From Microbispora sp. ZYX-F-249 (GTDB lineage: Bacteria; Actinomycetota; Actinomycetes; Streptosporangiales; Streptosporangiaceae), in contig NZ_JBDJAW010000004.1 of the NCBI RefSeq assembly GCF_039649665.1, positions 124,001 through 188,000 of the forward strand: a stretch of DNA of 64,000 nucleotides, in the 5' to 3' direction. The notes below the pieces were generated by a model. That model was given only the letters and a program-made list of their open reading frames with translations, made no database searches and was not told where the DNA came from. Each line of letters opens with the position of its first letter. Within the stretch, counting starts at the first letter, position 1. The translations under genes were made by a program, and so were the position numbers. This document shows positions 1 to 9,409 of the stretch, piece after piece.

Positions 1-795
1 GCGGTGTTCTCCCGCACCGCCAAGGGCAAGATCGACAAGCAGTCGCACGCGCCTGTCTCGGTGAGCGGCGACGGACGGCACGTGTCGTACTTCCGGCAGA
101 AGGACGGCTTGCTCGCCGTCCGCGACGTGACCACGAACAAGGTCCGCGTGCTCCCCCGCGCGGTGTCGAAGCCGCCCAAGGGCCTCGGCACGGGCGACCT
201 CGCCACCACCCTCTCGCGGGACGGCGGCCTGCTCACGGTCGACTACTACGACGAGGACGACAAGGTGCCGTCCCTGCTCGTGAACGTGCGTACGGGGAAG
301 GTGAGCAAGATCCCGGCCAAGGTCACGGTCCTGGGCTTCAGCCCCGACGGGAAGCACCTGCTCGTCACCCAGGGGACCGCCGAGAACACCAGCCGGTTCA
401 GCGTCTACGACCAGGACGGGCGGCAGACCGACACCCAGGTCGTGCCGCAGGTGGTGGCCAACAACAGCCCGATGGCGCTCGCCGACGACGGCGCCTCGGT
501 GGCGGTGCTGATCACCACCACCTCCGGCAGGCAGCGGCTGCGGGTGTACGACCTGTCGAACGACACCGTGGGCGAGGCCGTCGACGTCCGCGTGCCCAAG
601 AAGGAGTCGGCCAGGCGCCTGGAGTGGACCCCTGACGGCGGCCTCACGCTCTGGGAGACCCTGGACTCGGCGAAGACCGGCGAGACGACCGGAGTCGTGG
701 TCCGCGGCCTCGACGCCGGCACCGGCGCCACCACCAAGCTGGACTCCTTCCGAGTGAAGTCCAGCCTGTGGACCTGGTGGTTGCCCGGCGAGTGA
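1..795 (+). CDS. TolB/WD40-like beta-propeller protein, 5' end outside window
   Basis: The open frame runs into the left edge, so the N-terminus (probably with a signal or membrane segment) is missing. The visible ~263 residues consist of repeating beta-blade units with motifs such as SPDGKHLL, SRDGGLLTV and WTPDGGLTLW, typical of TolB/WD40-type propellers. In actinomycetes such proteins are often secreted or membrane-anchored and non-enzymatic. No catalytic motif is visible. It ends 19 bp before the next plus-strand gene and may be co-transcribed with it. The fold assignment is fairly safe; the function is unknown. Confidence 0.7.
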   Translation, partial: AVFSRTAKGKIDKQSHAPVSVSGDGRHVSYFRQKDGLLAVRDVTTNKVRVLPRAVSKPPKGLGTGDLATTLSRDGGLLTVDYYDEDDKVPSLLVNVRTGKVSKIPAKVTVLGFSPDGKHLLVTQGTAENTSRFSVYDQDGRQTDTQVVPQVVANNSPMALADDGASVAVLITTTSGRQRLRVYDLSNDTVGEAVDVRVPKKESARRLEWTPDGGLTLWETLDSAKTGETTGVVVRGLDAGTGATTKLDSFRVKSSLWTWWLPGE

Positions 796-814
796 GGCGG
801 GTTATCGTCCCGTT

Positions 815-1390
815 ATGGGCAAGATCTACGAGAAGCTCACCGACCGGCTGCGCGAGTTCGTCACCACGCAGCCGGTCTTCTTCGTCGCGACCGCTCCCGA
901 GCAGGGCGGCCACGTCAACGTGTCCCCGAAGGGATACTCCGACACCTTCGCCGTCATCGACGACACGACCGTGGCCTACCTCGACCTCGACGGCAGCGGC
1001 GTGGAGACCATCGCCCACATCCGTGAGAACGGCCGCGTCACGCTGATGTTCTGCGCCTTCAGCGGGCCGCCGAAGATCGTCCGACTGTTCGGCACCGGCC
1101 GCGTGGTGACCCCCGGGGACGCCGGCTTCGCGGACCTGCTCACGCTCTTCGGGCCGCATCCGGGCGTGCGCTCGGTCATCGTCGTGAGCTGCGACCGCAT
1201 CGCCGACTCGTGCGGCTACGCGGTGCCCTTCATGGCGTACGAGCAGGACCGCACGCTGCTCGACGAGTGGGCGGGGCGCAAGGACGTCCAGCAGCGGCGG
1301 GACTACCGCGCCAAGCACAACCGGGAGAGCATCGACGGGCTGCCCGCCCTCGGCCCCGCGGAGACCGACCCGGTCACCCAGCACTCCTGA
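815..1390 (+). CDS. Pyridoxamine 5'-phosphate oxidase-family flavoprotein
   Basis: The 191-residue cytoplasmic protein has the split-barrel PNPOx pattern: an N-terminal helix, then FFVATAPEQGGHVNVSPKG, followed by the strand pair around IAHIRENGRVTLMFCAF and a GTGRVV strand. This family binds FMN or F420 and reduces small substrates or handles haem; the substrate cannot be read from sequence. ATG start 19 bp after the preceding stop. It converges with the htpX gene on the other strand; the 17 bp between the stops hold only a short inverted repeat (CGCCG/CGGCG). Confidence 0.85.
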   Translation: MGKIYEKLTDRLREFVTTQPVFFVATAPEQGGHVNVSPKGYSDTFAVIDDTTVAYLDLDGSGVETIAHIRENGRVTLMFCAFSGPPKIVRLFGTGRVVTPGDAGFADLLTLFGPHPGVRSVIVVSCDRIADSCGYAVPFMAYEQDRTLLDEWAGRKDVQQRRDYRAKHNRESIDGLPALGPAETDPVTQHS

Positions 1391-1407
1391 ACGCCGGTCC
1401 CGGCGCG

Positions 1408-2256
1408 TCACCGCCGGTAGCCGGCCATCCGCTCGAGACGGGCGACCCGCGCGGCGACCGGCGGATGCGTGGCGAACAACCTGCCGATACGGGTGCCCCG
1501 GAACGGGTTGACGATCATCATGTGACCGGCCGAGGCGAGCCTGCCGTTCTCCGGGAGCGGCAGCCTGCGGACCTCCATCTCGATCTTGCGCAACGCGGAG
1601 GCGAGAGCCAGCGGGTCGCCCGTCAGCCGTACGCCGGCGTCGTCGGCCGCGAATTCTCGCGAGCGCGCGATCGCCACCTGGATCATCGTGGCCGCTACCG
1701 GCCCGAGGATCGTCACCAGCACGGCGCCGAGGAACCCCGGGCCCTCGTCGTCGTCGGAGCCGAAGAGCAGGCCCGCGTACCCGAAGTACGTGATCATCGT
1801 GGCGAGCGCGCCCGTGACCGAGGAGATCAGGATGTCCCGGTTGTGGATGTGCGACAGCTCGTGGCCGAGCACGCCCTTGAGTTCGCGCTCGTCCAGCAGC
1901 CCGAGGAGGCCGTGCGTGACGCACACCACCCCGTCACGCGGGTTGCGGCCGGTCGCGAACGCGTTGGGCTGCATGGTCGGGGACACGTACAGGCGGGGCA
2001 TCGGCCCGCGGGCCTCGGTGCACAGCTCGCGGACGACGCGGTAGAGGACCGGCTGCTCCACCTCGGCCACGGGCCGGGCCCGCATGGCCGACAACGCGAT
2101 CCTGTCGGCGCAGAAGTAGGCGACGCCGCTGACCACGAGCGCGGCCACGACGGCGATCCGGGCACCCGTGCCACCCCCCAGCCAGGCCCCGGCCACCAGG
2201 AGCGACGCGGACAGCGCCCCCAGCAGGGCCGCGGTGCGCAGGCGGTTGTGGTGCAC
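1408..2256 (-). CDS. htpX: HtpX-like M48 membrane zinc metalloprotease
   Basis: This 282-residue protein is a membrane-bound M48 peptidase that degrades misfolded membrane proteins. Two hydrophobic segments lie near residues 8-28 and 33-50. The zinc-binding HELSH is at about 132-136 and the third ligand is the glutamate of SREFAADDAG near residue 201. Two more membrane segments lie between them (about 142-165 and 176-197). The length matches the family (280-300). It is downstream of nuoN on the same strand with 75 bp between; whether it is read through from the nuo operon is unclear, and no terminator is seen in that gap. Confidence 0.92.
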   Translation of the reverse strand: MHHNRLRTAALLGALSASLLVAGAWLGGGTGARIAVVAALVVSGVAYFCADRIALSAMRARPVAEVEQPVLYRVVRELCTEARGPMPRLYVSPTMQPNAFATGRNPRDGVVCVTHGLLGLLDERELKGVLGHELSHIHNRDILISSVTGALATMITYFGYAGLLFGSDDDEGPGFLGAVLVTILGPVAATMIQVAIARSREFAADDAGVRLTGDPLALASALRKIEMEVRRLPLPENGRLASAGHMMIVNPFRGTRIGRLFATHPPVAARVARLERMAGYRR

Positions 2257-2331
2257 GCCTCCTCCTCACGGCTCGGTGCGTCCAGCCCTACCAACGCGCA
2301 TGGCCTGGACGAACGTTCCCCGTGACGCGCC

Positions 2332-3876
2332 TCACCCCGCCACGGACAGCACGACCTGCGGGGCGACGGAGAAGACCACGGTGACGGCGACCGTGACGGC
2401 GACGGCGGCCCCGGCCGCCGCTCGCGCAGTGACCGTACGGCTCTCGCCCGCCGCGGGCGGCGCGAACAGCCGCGCGGTCCAGGCGATGTAGTAGTACAAC
2501 CCCGCCACCGTGTTGGCCGCCATGACCACGGCCAGCCAGCCGAGCCCGCCGTCCACGACGGCCCGGAAGACGACGATCTTCGCGAACAGGCCGGCGAGCC
2601 CCGGCGGCAGCCCGGCCAGGCAGACGAGGGCGAAGGCGAGGGCCAGCCCGGCGGCCGGGCTCCGCGACACCAGCCCCCGGTACGCCTCCAGGTCTCCGCC
2701 CTCGTGCCGCGACACCAGCATGACCACCGCGAAGGCGATCAGATTCATCGCGGCGTAGAAGACGAGGTAGGCGATCGACGCCCCGGCCGCCACGCGGGGT
2801 TCGGCGGCATAGGCGGCCAGCGGCGCGAGGATGTAGCCCGACTGCGCGACCGACGACCAGGCCAGCAGCCGTACGGCGGCGCGCTGCCGCATGGCGAGGA
2901 CGTTGCCCGCCGTCATCGTCAGCGCGGCGACGACCGCCACTCCGGGAGCCCACAGCGCCGCCTTTCCCGGCAGCGCGGACGTCAGCAGCAGGATCAGCCC
3001 GGCGAAGCCCGACGCCTTGGACACCACCGACAGCAACGCCGCGACCGGGATCGGGGCGCCGTGGTAGACGTCCGCCGCCCAGAAGTGGAACGGCACCGCC
3101 GCGATCTTGAACGCGAAGCCCGCCACGACCAGCACGGTGGCCGCCGCCGTGACCTGGGCCATGTCCCCGCCCGCGCCTCCGACGGCGCCCAGGACCGTGC
3201 CTCCGGTCGTGCGCAGGGCGGCGTCGATCCGGTCGAGGTGGACCGAGCCGGTCGCGCCGTAGAGCAGCGATACGCCGAACAACGTGATCGCGGTGGAGAC
3301 CACGGAGACCAGGAAGAGCTTGAGGGCCGCCTCCGACGCACGGCCGTCATGACGCCTGAGCGCGGTCAGCGCGAAGACCGGCAGCGACACCAGTTCCAGC
3401 GACACGACCAGCATGACGAGATCGCGGGAGGCCGGCAGCAGGACGGCCCCGGCCAGCGTGGCCAGCAGCAGGAAATACCACTCCCCGGCCGGGATCCGGC
3501 CGCGCTCCGCCGGCCCGGCGCCGGCGATCTCCGTCATCGACAGCAGCACGACGACCAGCCCGGCGGCCAGCACGACCGCCGCGACGACCAGGGTGAAGCG
3601 GTCCGCGACGAACGAGCACGACGCCGCGGCGGACTCTCCCGCCAGGGAGGCGGGGACGCAGAACGTGCGCCGGGTCGCGCCGCTCGCGGCCTGGACGGCC
3701 ACCACGGCCAGGGCCGCGGCCAGGCCGCCGAGCGTGACGAGGCCGAGCGCCCGCGCGCCACCGGGCCGGGCGGGCAGGAACGCGTCCAGCAGCAGCACGA
3801 GCCCGGCCACCAGCACGAGGACCAGAGGCGCCGCCAGGGCGGCGTAGTCGATGGACTGGATCACCCCGCCCGTCAT
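2332..3876 (-). CDS. nuoN: Complex I-like subunit N (antiporter-like membrane subunit)
   Basis: 514 residues, polytopic, start MTGGVIQSIDYAAL. Family motifs include VSLELVSLPVFALTAL and the proton-channel region YHGAPIPVAALLSVVSKASG. In complex I this subunit translocates protons. Its ATG overlaps the nuoM stop by 4 bp (ATGA), so the start is well set and the genes are translationally coupled. An unusual stretch after the first two helices (about residues 50-85) is small-residue-rich and contains three cysteines or serines near CSFVADRF. It is the last gene of the nuoI-N block. Confidence 0.95.
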   Translation of the reverse strand: MTGGVIQSIDYAALAAPLVLVLVAGLVLLLDAFLPARPGGARALGLVTLGGLAAALAVVAVQAASGATRRTFCVPASLAGESAAASCSFVADRFTLVVAAVVLAAGLVVVLLSMTEIAGAGPAERGRIPAGEWYFLLLATLAGAVLLPASRDLVMLVVSLELVSLPVFALTALRRHDGRASEAALKLFLVSVVSTAITLFGVSLLYGATGSVHLDRIDAALRTTGGTVLGAVGGAGGDMAQVTAAATVLVVAGFAFKIAAVPFHFWAADVYHGAPIPVAALLSVVSKASGFAGLILLLTSALPGKAALWAPGVAVVAALTMTAGNVLAMRQRAAVRLLAWSSVAQSGYILAPLAAYAAEPRVAAGASIAYLVFYAAMNLIAFAVVMLVSRHEGGDLEAYRGLVSRSPAAGLALAFALVCLAGLPPGLAGLFAKIVVFRAVVDGGLGWLAVVMAANTVAGLYYYIAWTARLFAPPAAGESRTVTARAAAGAAVAVTVAVTVVFSVAPQVVLSVAG

Positions 3877-5555
3877 GGCGCCACCCCCGGTCCGAGGAGC
3901 GCCTGTACGGCGGGCGTGGTGACGGCGAGCAGGGCCTTCGGCCACAGGCCGAACAGCACGATCAGCGCCACCAGCGGAAGCCAGGCCGCCAGTTCGTGGG
4001 CGGTGACGTCCCCGAACCGCCGCCGCGCCCCGCGGGCCCCGGCGGCGCCCGTCGCATCGGCCTCTCCGTCGTCCACCACGACTTCGGCCTCCCGCTCCTG
4101 GGCGGCCAGCGCTGCCCCTGCCGCGACCGGCTCGACCGGTTCGGCGCCCTCCCCGGCCTCGCTCAGCGCCGCGCGTACGCCTTCGGCGGTGGCGAGCGGC
4201 GGTCCCGGCGGGATCGTCTCGACCGGCCTGCCGTGCGTCACCCGGGAGAGCATGCGCAGGAAGTAGGCCGCCGTGAGCACCGTGCCGAGCCCGCCTGCGG
4301 CCATGAACACGAGGAACAGCGGCCGGGAGAGGACGGCGGCCGGGCGGAACGCGCCGAGCAGCGCGAGCATCTCCCCCCAGAACCCGGCGAGGCCGGGCAG
4401 GCCCAGCGAGGCGACGCAGGCGAAGGTCAGCAGCGACGCGACGTACGGCAGGCGGCGCAGCATGCCGCCGCCCAGCCGCCTGATGTCGGCCGTGCCGTAC
4501 CGCTCCTTCACGGCTCCGGCGAGGAAGAACAGCAGACCGGTGATGAGCCCGTGGGCGACGTTGGCGAACAGGGCGCCGTTCAGGCCCACCGGCGTGAGCG
4601 AGGCGAACCCGAGCAGCACGAAGCCCATGTGGCCGACGGACGAGTAGGCGATCATCCGTTTGAGGTCGCGCTGGGCCAGGCAGGCGAGCGAGCCGTACAC
4701 GATGCCCACGACGGCGAGCGCGCCGAGCCAGGGGGCCAGGGCCGCGGCGCCCTCGGGGAGCACCGGGATCGCGATCCTGGCGAAGCCGTACGACCCCATC
4801 TTGAGCAGCACGCCCGCGAGGAGGACCGAGCCGACGGTCGGCGCCTCGGTGTGCGCGTCGGGCAGCCAGGTGTGCAGCGGCCACATGGGCGTCTTCACCG
4901 CCAGGCCCAGCCCGATGGCGAGGAACGCGACGATCTGCGCGGACCGGGCGATGCCCGAGCCGTGCCGCCCGGCCAGCGCGACCATGTCGAGCGTTCCGGC
5001 CTGGGTCCAGACCACGAGCAGGCCGATGAGGAGGACGGCCGAGCCGAGCAGCGTGTAGAGGATGAACTTCAGCGCCGCGGTCCGCCTGCCCGCGCCGCCC
5101 CACAGCGCGATCACGAAGTACATCGGGACGAGCACGACCTCGAAGAACACGAAGAACAGCAGCAGGTCGAGGGCGAGAAACGTGCCGATCATGCCGACCT
5201 CGAGCACGAGCAGCGTGACGACCAGCGCACCCGTGCGGCCCCCCGCGGGCGGGTGCCCCGCGAGGTGGACGAAGCACAGGAACGTCAGCAACGCGGTCAG
5301 CACGACGAGCGGCAGCGAGACGCCGTCCACGCCCAGGTGGAACCGCAGCCCGAGGCCGGGGATCCACGGCCGGTCGGTCCGCAGCTGCATGACGGCGGGG
5401 CGCGCGTGGTCGAAGACCGCGGCGAGCGTGACGGCGAGGGCCAGCACCACGGCGGAGACGGCGATCCCCCAGGTCACCGCCTTGTCCCGGACGGCAGGGG
5501 CGATGAGCGCTCCCAGCAGCGGCACGGCGACGAGCGCGATCGGCAACCAGCTCAC
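3873..5555 (-). CDS. nuoM: Complex I-like subunit M (antiporter-like membrane subunit)
   Basis: 560 residues, about 14 predicted helices. Diagnostic motifs are FFEVVLVPMYFVIALWGG, PLHTWLPDAHTEAPTVGS (with the conserved lysine helix following in LLKMGSYG) and DLKRMIAYSSVGHMGF. Start MSWLPIALVAVPLL. An acidic, alanine-rich insert of roughly 65 residues (AEGVRAALSEAGEGAEP to GARRRFGDV) lies before the last helices and is longer than I expect for the family. It overlaps nuoN by 4 bp and lies 52 bp after nuoL. Confidence 0.95.
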   Translation of the reverse strand: MSWLPIALVAVPLLGALIAPAVRDKAVTWGIAVSAVVLALAVTLAAVFDHARPAVMQLRTDRPWIPGLGLRFHLGVDGVSLPLVVLTALLTFLCFVHLAGHPPAGGRTGALVVTLLVLEVGMIGTFLALDLLLFFVFFEVVLVPMYFVIALWGGAGRRTAALKFILYTLLGSAVLLIGLLVVWTQAGTLDMVALAGRHGSGIARSAQIVAFLAIGLGLAVKTPMWPLHTWLPDAHTEAPTVGSVLLAGVLLKMGSYGFARIAIPVLPEGAAALAPWLGALAVVGIVYGSLACLAQRDLKRMIAYSSVGHMGFVLLGFASLTPVGLNGALFANVAHGLITGLLFFLAGAVKERYGTADIRRLGGGMLRRLPYVASLLTFACVASLGLPGLAGFWGEMLALLGAFRPAAVLSRPLFLVFMAAGGLGTVLTAAYFLRMLSRVTHGRPVETIPPGPPLATAEGVRAALSEAGEGAEPVEPVAAGAALAAQEREAEVVVDDGEADATGAAGARGARRRFGDVTAHELAAWLPLVALIVLFGLWPKALLAVTTPAVQALLGPGVAP

Positions 5556-5607
5556 GTCGTCACCACCGGCGCCCGAGGCGACGTGTCACCCTTGCGAGCC
5601 CGCCGCG

Positions 5608-7521
5608 TCATGTGAGCACCACCGCCGCGACCGCGATCAGCACGACCCCGGCCAGCAGGCCGGTGACGTAGAGCTGCGCGTTGCCGTTCTGGGCGAGCCG
5701 CACCAGGGTGGACAGGCCGAGCGTCGCCCGGCCGGAGCCCCGGACCGCGCCGTCCACCAGCCGCGCGTCCGCGCGGACCACCCCCCGGGCCAGGCGCAGG
5801 ACAGGCCGTGCGACCAGCGCCGCGTACGCGGCGTCGGCGTAGAAGGCCCGCTCGCACGGCACCCGGAACGGGCCGAGCACGCGGGCGGGGTCCTGCTCGG
5901 GCGCGGCCCGCCACACGGCGTACACGATCCCGGCGCCGAGCAACGCCACGGCGAGGCTGACGGCCGCCGGCCCCCACTCGATCTCCACACCGGTCATCGG
6001 GCCGGCGAGGCCGAGCAGCAGGCCGAGCAGCAGGGCGGGCACGGCCAGCACACCGGCCGGCCACAGCATCGACGCGGGCGCCTCCCTGCCGTCGAAGACG
6101 TGGGCGACACCGGGCGGCGGCTCCGCGAGCGGCTCGATCCGGGTGGGGCCGAAGAACGTGCGCAGCCAGGCGCGGGCGGCGTACGCCCCGGTCACCCCCA
6201 CGGTCAGCAGCGCCGACGCCTGCACGAACGGCTGGGCCGGTCCCGTTCCGTGCTCGATCGCCGAGATCACCGCGTCCTTGCTGAAGAAGCCGCTCGCCGG
6301 CGGCAATCCCGCGAGCGCGGCGAAGCCGATGGTCATCGTCCAGAACGTCACGGGAAGCGCGGTGCGCAGCCCGCCCATGTGACTGAGCAGGTTCGACCCG
6401 ACATGGTGGATGACCAGGCCCGCGCAGAGGAACAACAGGGCCTTGAACGCGCCGTGCGACACCAGGTGGAACATCGCCGCCCGGTCGGACCCGGCCGCCA
6501 GCGCGGCGGCCATGTAGGCGAGCTGGCTGATCGTCGAGTAGGCCAGCACGCGTTTGAGGTCGCTTTGGGCCAGCGCGGCCAGCGCCGCGCCCAGCATGCC
6601 GACGGCCGCGACCACGCCCAGCACGTCGAGCGTGGGCGGCGCCGCGAGGAAGGCGGGATAGAGCCGGGCGACGACGAAGATCCCCGCGGCCACCATCGTG
6701 GCCGCGTGGATGAGCGCGCTGATCGGGGTGGGACCGGCCATCGCGTCGGGCAGCCAGGTCTGCAGCGGCACCTGCGCGCTCTTGCCCGCGACCCCGGCGA
6801 GCAGCAGCAGCGTCGCGGCGATCAGCGTCCCTCGCGGCATGTCCGCGCGCAGGACGTCGCCGATCCGGAAGCTGCCCGCGGCCGTGCCGAGGATGAAGAT
6901 CCCGAACAGGAAGCCGACGTCGCCGAGCCGGGTGACCAGGAACGCCTTGACCGCCGCCCGCGAGTTGGCCCGGTCCTCCCACCAGTGCCCGATGAGCAGG
7001 TAGGAGCACAGGCCCATGATCTCCCAGCCCACGTAGAGGACGATCAGGTCCCCCGCGTAGACCACCAGCAGCATGGCGCTGGTGAACAGGCTGACGAACG
7101 CGCTGTAGGACGGGTAGCGGGGCTCGTCCCGCATGTATCCGACCGAGTAGACCTGCACCGCCAGCGCGACCACGACGACCAGGATGCCGGCGAGCACTGA
7201 CAATCCGTCGGCGCGCAGAGTCAGGGAGATCGGCGCCGCTCCCGTCTCGACGAGCGTCAGCGTGCCCTCGGCCCGCCCGGGGAGCAGTTCCGACCAGAAC
7301 CGCCCTTCCGATGCACCCGTTCCCCGCGCGAGGGCCGCGGCGAGCCACACCGTGAGCGCCGCCGACACCGCGACCGGGACGACCGCGATCCAGGCCGCCC
7401 GCCGGTACGCCGCCGGTTCGCTGCGAGCGCCGAGATTCCGGGCGCCGAGGCGGGTCGCGAGCAGCCCGGCCGCGGCGGCGGCGAACGGCACCAGGACGAT
7501 CAGGGCCACCACGGCGATCAC
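5608..7521 (-). CDS. nuoL: Complex I-like subunit L (antiporter-like membrane subunit)
   Basis: 637 residues, the longest membrane subunit and distal proton channel. Motifs: [40 protein letters not shown] followed by [25 protein letters not shown] and [16 protein letters not shown]. The C-terminal long amphipathic helix region and final membrane anchor ([16 protein letters not shown]) are present, so the protein is full length. Its ATG overlaps the nuoK stop by 4 bp. The 52 bp to nuoM is the only untranslated gap in the K-L-M-N run. Confidence 0.96.
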   Translation of the reverse strand: MIAVVALIVLVPFAAAAAGLLATRLGARNLGARSEPAAYRRAAWIAVVPVAVSAALTVWLAAALARGTGASEGRFWSELLPGRAEGTLTLVETGAAPISLTLRADGLSVLAGILVVVVALAVQVYSVGYMRDEPRYPSYSAFVSLFTSAMLLVVYAGDLIVLYVGWEIMGLCSYLLIGHWWEDRANSRAAVKAFLVTRLGDVGFLFGIFILGTAAGSFRIGDVLRADMPRGTLIAATLLLLAGVAGKSAQVPLQTWLPDAMAGPTPISALIHAATMVAAGIFVVARLYPAFLAAPPTLDVLGVVAAVGMLGAALAALAQSDLKRVLAYSTISQLAYMAAALAAGSDRAAMFHLVSHGAFKALLFLCAGLVIHHVGSNLLSHMGGLRTALPVTFWTMTIGFAALAGLPPASGFFSKDAVISAIEHGTGPAQPFVQASALLTVGVTGAYAARAWLRTFFGPTRIEPLAEPPPGVAHVFDGREAPASMLWPAGVLAVPALLLGLLLGLAGPMTGVEIEWGPAAVSLAVALLGAGIVYAVWRAAPEQDPARVLGPFRVPCERAFYADAAYAALVARPVLRLARGVVRADARLVDGAVRGSGRATLGLSTLVRLAQNGNAQLYVTGLLAGVVLIAVAAVVLT

Positions 7522-7880
7522 GAGGCGTCCTCCCCCTCCGGGCGCGCCGAGGCGGGTGTGCGCGCGACCTCGGCGAGCGCGCGCAACCGGTCGACGTCGA
7601 CGGTCCGCCGCGTACGGAAGACCGCCAGCACGATCGCCAGCCCCAGCCCGACCTCGGCCGCGGCGATCACGATGACGAACAGCGTCAGCACCTGGCCGCC
7701 GTGCAGCCGGTCCCCGAGCCAGACGTCGAAGGCCACCAGGTTGAGGTTGACCGCGTTGAGCATCAACTCGACCGACATCAGCACGAGGATCGCGTTGCGC
7801 CGGGCCAGCACGCCGTACACACCGATGGAGAACAGCAGGGCGGAGACCACCACCGGGTAGACGACGTGCATCGCGCTCAC
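7518..7880 (-). CDS. nuoK: Complex I-like subunit K
   Basis: 120 residues with three membrane helices. The signature is [20 protein letters not shown], which carries the conserved membrane glutamate, followed by [20 protein letters not shown] with the second glutamate. The C-terminal tail after residue 95 is about 20 residues longer than minimal NuoK and is charged. It overlaps nuoL by 4 bp, and nuoJ ends 34 bp upstream. Confidence 0.95.
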   Translation of the reverse strand: MSAMHVVYPVVVSALLFSIGVYGVLARRNAILVLMSVELMLNAVNLNLVAFDVWLGDRLHGGQVLTLFVIVIAAAEVGLGLAIVLAVFRTRRTVDVDRLRALAEVARTPASARPEGEDAS

Positions 7881-7914
7881 CGCCTTCGGGCCGCGGGTCC
7901 GGCAGGTAACGAGG

Positions 7915-8454
7915 TCATTCCCGCCCCCTGATGTCGGTGCGGGACAGGACGATAGCGCCGATCAGCGCGGCGAGCAGGAGCACCGACAGCGCCTCGAACG
8001 GCAGCACCCAGGTGCGGAAGACGCTCGCCCCCAGGGATGCGGCCGACCCCTGCCCGGGCCGGAGCGGCGCGTACGCCGTGCGGAAGCCGGTGACGACCAC
8101 GGTGACGAGCACGGCGGCGGTCGCGACGGCGACCAGCGCGGCGGCCCACCGGTTGCCCGAGTCGAGGCCGGCGGAGGGCCCGATGGGCGCGCGGGTCAGC
8201 ATGATGCCGAACAGCAGCAGCACCACGACCGCGCCCACGTAGATCAGCACCTGCACCCAGGCGACGAACTCGGCGGTCAGCACCAGGTAGCCGCCCGCGA
8301 GCGCGCCGAAGCAGACGACCAGCCACAGCGCCGCGTGGACGAGTTGCCTGGTCGTGACGACCAGCAGCGCCGAGCCGACGGCGACGGCGCCGAGCAGCAG
8401 GAAGACGACCTCAGGCCCCGAGGGCGGCCACAACCCCGGCGCCTGGGAGGTCAT
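7915..8454 (-). CDS. nuoJ: Complex I-like subunit J
   Basis: 179 residues, five predicted helices. Conserved features: [18 protein letters not shown], the [20 protein letters not shown] segment with the conserved tyrosine-valine-glycine helix 3 (pi-bulge region in complex I), and a final helix [18 protein letters not shown]. The start ATG overlaps the nuoI stop (ATGA). Part of the nuoI-N block; acts in the membrane arm next to the quinone chamber. Confidence 0.94.
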   Translation of the reverse strand: MTSQAPGLWPPSGPEVVFLLLGAVAVGSALLVVTTRQLVHAALWLVVCFGALAGGYLVLTAEFVAWVQVLIYVGAVVVLLLFGIMLTRAPIGPSAGLDSGNRWAAALVAVATAAVLVTVVVTGFRTAYAPLRPGQGSAASLGASVFRTWVLPFEALSVLLLAALIGAIVLSRTDIRGRE

Positions 8455-9257
8455 CGCTCCCCCTCGGGCCCGTCCTTCTTCTCCTGCGACGGTCCGTTCT
8501 TCCTGGGCAGCGAGCCCGGCGGCCGGATGGAGCGGATGTCCCGCATGGCTCTCGGCGGCTCACGCCGCGGGTGGCTCTCCGGGGCCTTCGCCGGTTCGGC
8601 CGCCGGTCGCTCGGTCTCCCGCGCCGTTTCCCGTGCCATCCCCTGGGCGGGGTCCTGCGCCATCCCTTGGGCCGGCTCTTGGGCCGTGTCCTGGGCCACG
8701 GACGCACCCTCGGCCGGTCCCTTCACCTGCGCGGGCCGCGCCGTACGGCCGGCCGGCACCGGGCGGGAACTCGCCGACAGTTCCTTCGGCGGTTCGGCGC
8801 CGACCTCGTGCGCCGGTGGGGGCGGCACCGTCGCGGCCCACTCGCCCAGCCTGTCCTTCTCGTGCAGGAGGTCGCGGATGTCGTACTCGGCGTACTCGAA
8901 CTCCGGCGACCAGAACAGCGCGTCGAAGGGGCACACCTCGATGCAGATGCCGCAGTACATGCACAGCGAGAAGTCGATCGCGAAGCGGTCGAGCACGTTG
9001 CGGGCGCGCGGACGGCCGCCCTCGGGCGCGGGCAGGGTCTCCTTGTGGGAGTCGATGTAGATGCACCAGTCGGGACACTCCCGGGCGCACAGCATGCAGA
9101 CCGTGCAGTTCTCCTCGACCAGGGCGATGACGCCCCGGCTCCGGGCGGGCAGGTCGGGGTGGACCTCCGGGTACTGCTGCGTCTCCGACTTACGCAGCAT
9201 GTGCCGCATCGTCACGGCCAGGCCCTTGGCCAGCCCTTCTCCTGGAATGCGCGCCAC
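8451..9257 (-). CDS. nuoI: Complex I-like subunit I, 8Fe ferredoxin-type, with long repetitive tail
   Basis: The core carries two [4Fe-4S] motifs, [12 protein letters not shown] (about residues 51-62) and [12 protein letters not shown] (about 99-110), which pass electrons from the peripheral arm to NuoB. I chose the GTG giving [12 protein letters not shown], which matches the conserved family N-terminus; in-frame starts further upstream exist and no start has a strong ribosome site. The family is usually 170-200 residues. This protein has about 268 because of a tail rich in Ala/Gln/Pro/Glu with repeats such as AQDPAQGMA. It heads the nuoI-N block and must have its own promoter, since the next minus-strand gene upstream (nuoH) is 4.3 kb away. 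Confidence 0.9.
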   Translation of the reverse strand: MARIPGEGLAKGLAVTMRHMLRKSETQQYPEVHPDLPARSRGVIALVEENCTVCMLCARECPDWCIYIDSHKETLPAPEGGRPRARNVLDRFAIDFSLCMYCGICIEVCPFDALFWSPEFEYAEYDIRDLLHEKDRLGEWAATVPPPPAHEVGAEPPKELSASSRPVPAGRTARPAQVKGPAEGASVAQDTAQEPAQGMAQDPAQGMARETARETERPAAEPAKAPESHPRREPPRAMRDIRSIRPPGSLPRKNGPSQEKKDGPEGER

Positions 9258-9313
9258 ACGCTCATCATCGCGCACTATCGGCGGCGAGTGAACGTGTGAC
9301 TCCATCCCGACGG

Positions 9314-9354
9314 TTTTCCACATCATCCACATGGTCATCCCCAGGTTGTCCACA
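9314..9354 (+). promoter_or_regulatory. Cluster of DnaA-box-like 9-mers in nuoI upstream gap
   Basis: TTTTCCACA (9314-9322) and TCATCCACA (9323-9331) are contiguous. A degenerate TCATCCCCA follows (9335-9343), then TTGTCCACA (9346-9354), which equals the actinomycete DnaA-box consensus as I know it. All point the same way. They lie between nuoI and the divergent gene starting at 9410, so a regulatory role for DnaA is possible. That they function is inference. Confidence 0.5.
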
Positions 9355-9409
9355 GCGTGTGGGGAGAAGGGGGCAGCAGAAACACCGACATATCCGTATC
9401 GTCTGGACC

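Noticed and set aside
2332..5367. A single large fused NuoM-NuoN protein
   Set aside because: The upstream half of that reading frame is out of frame with nuoM; the real nuoN starts at 3876.
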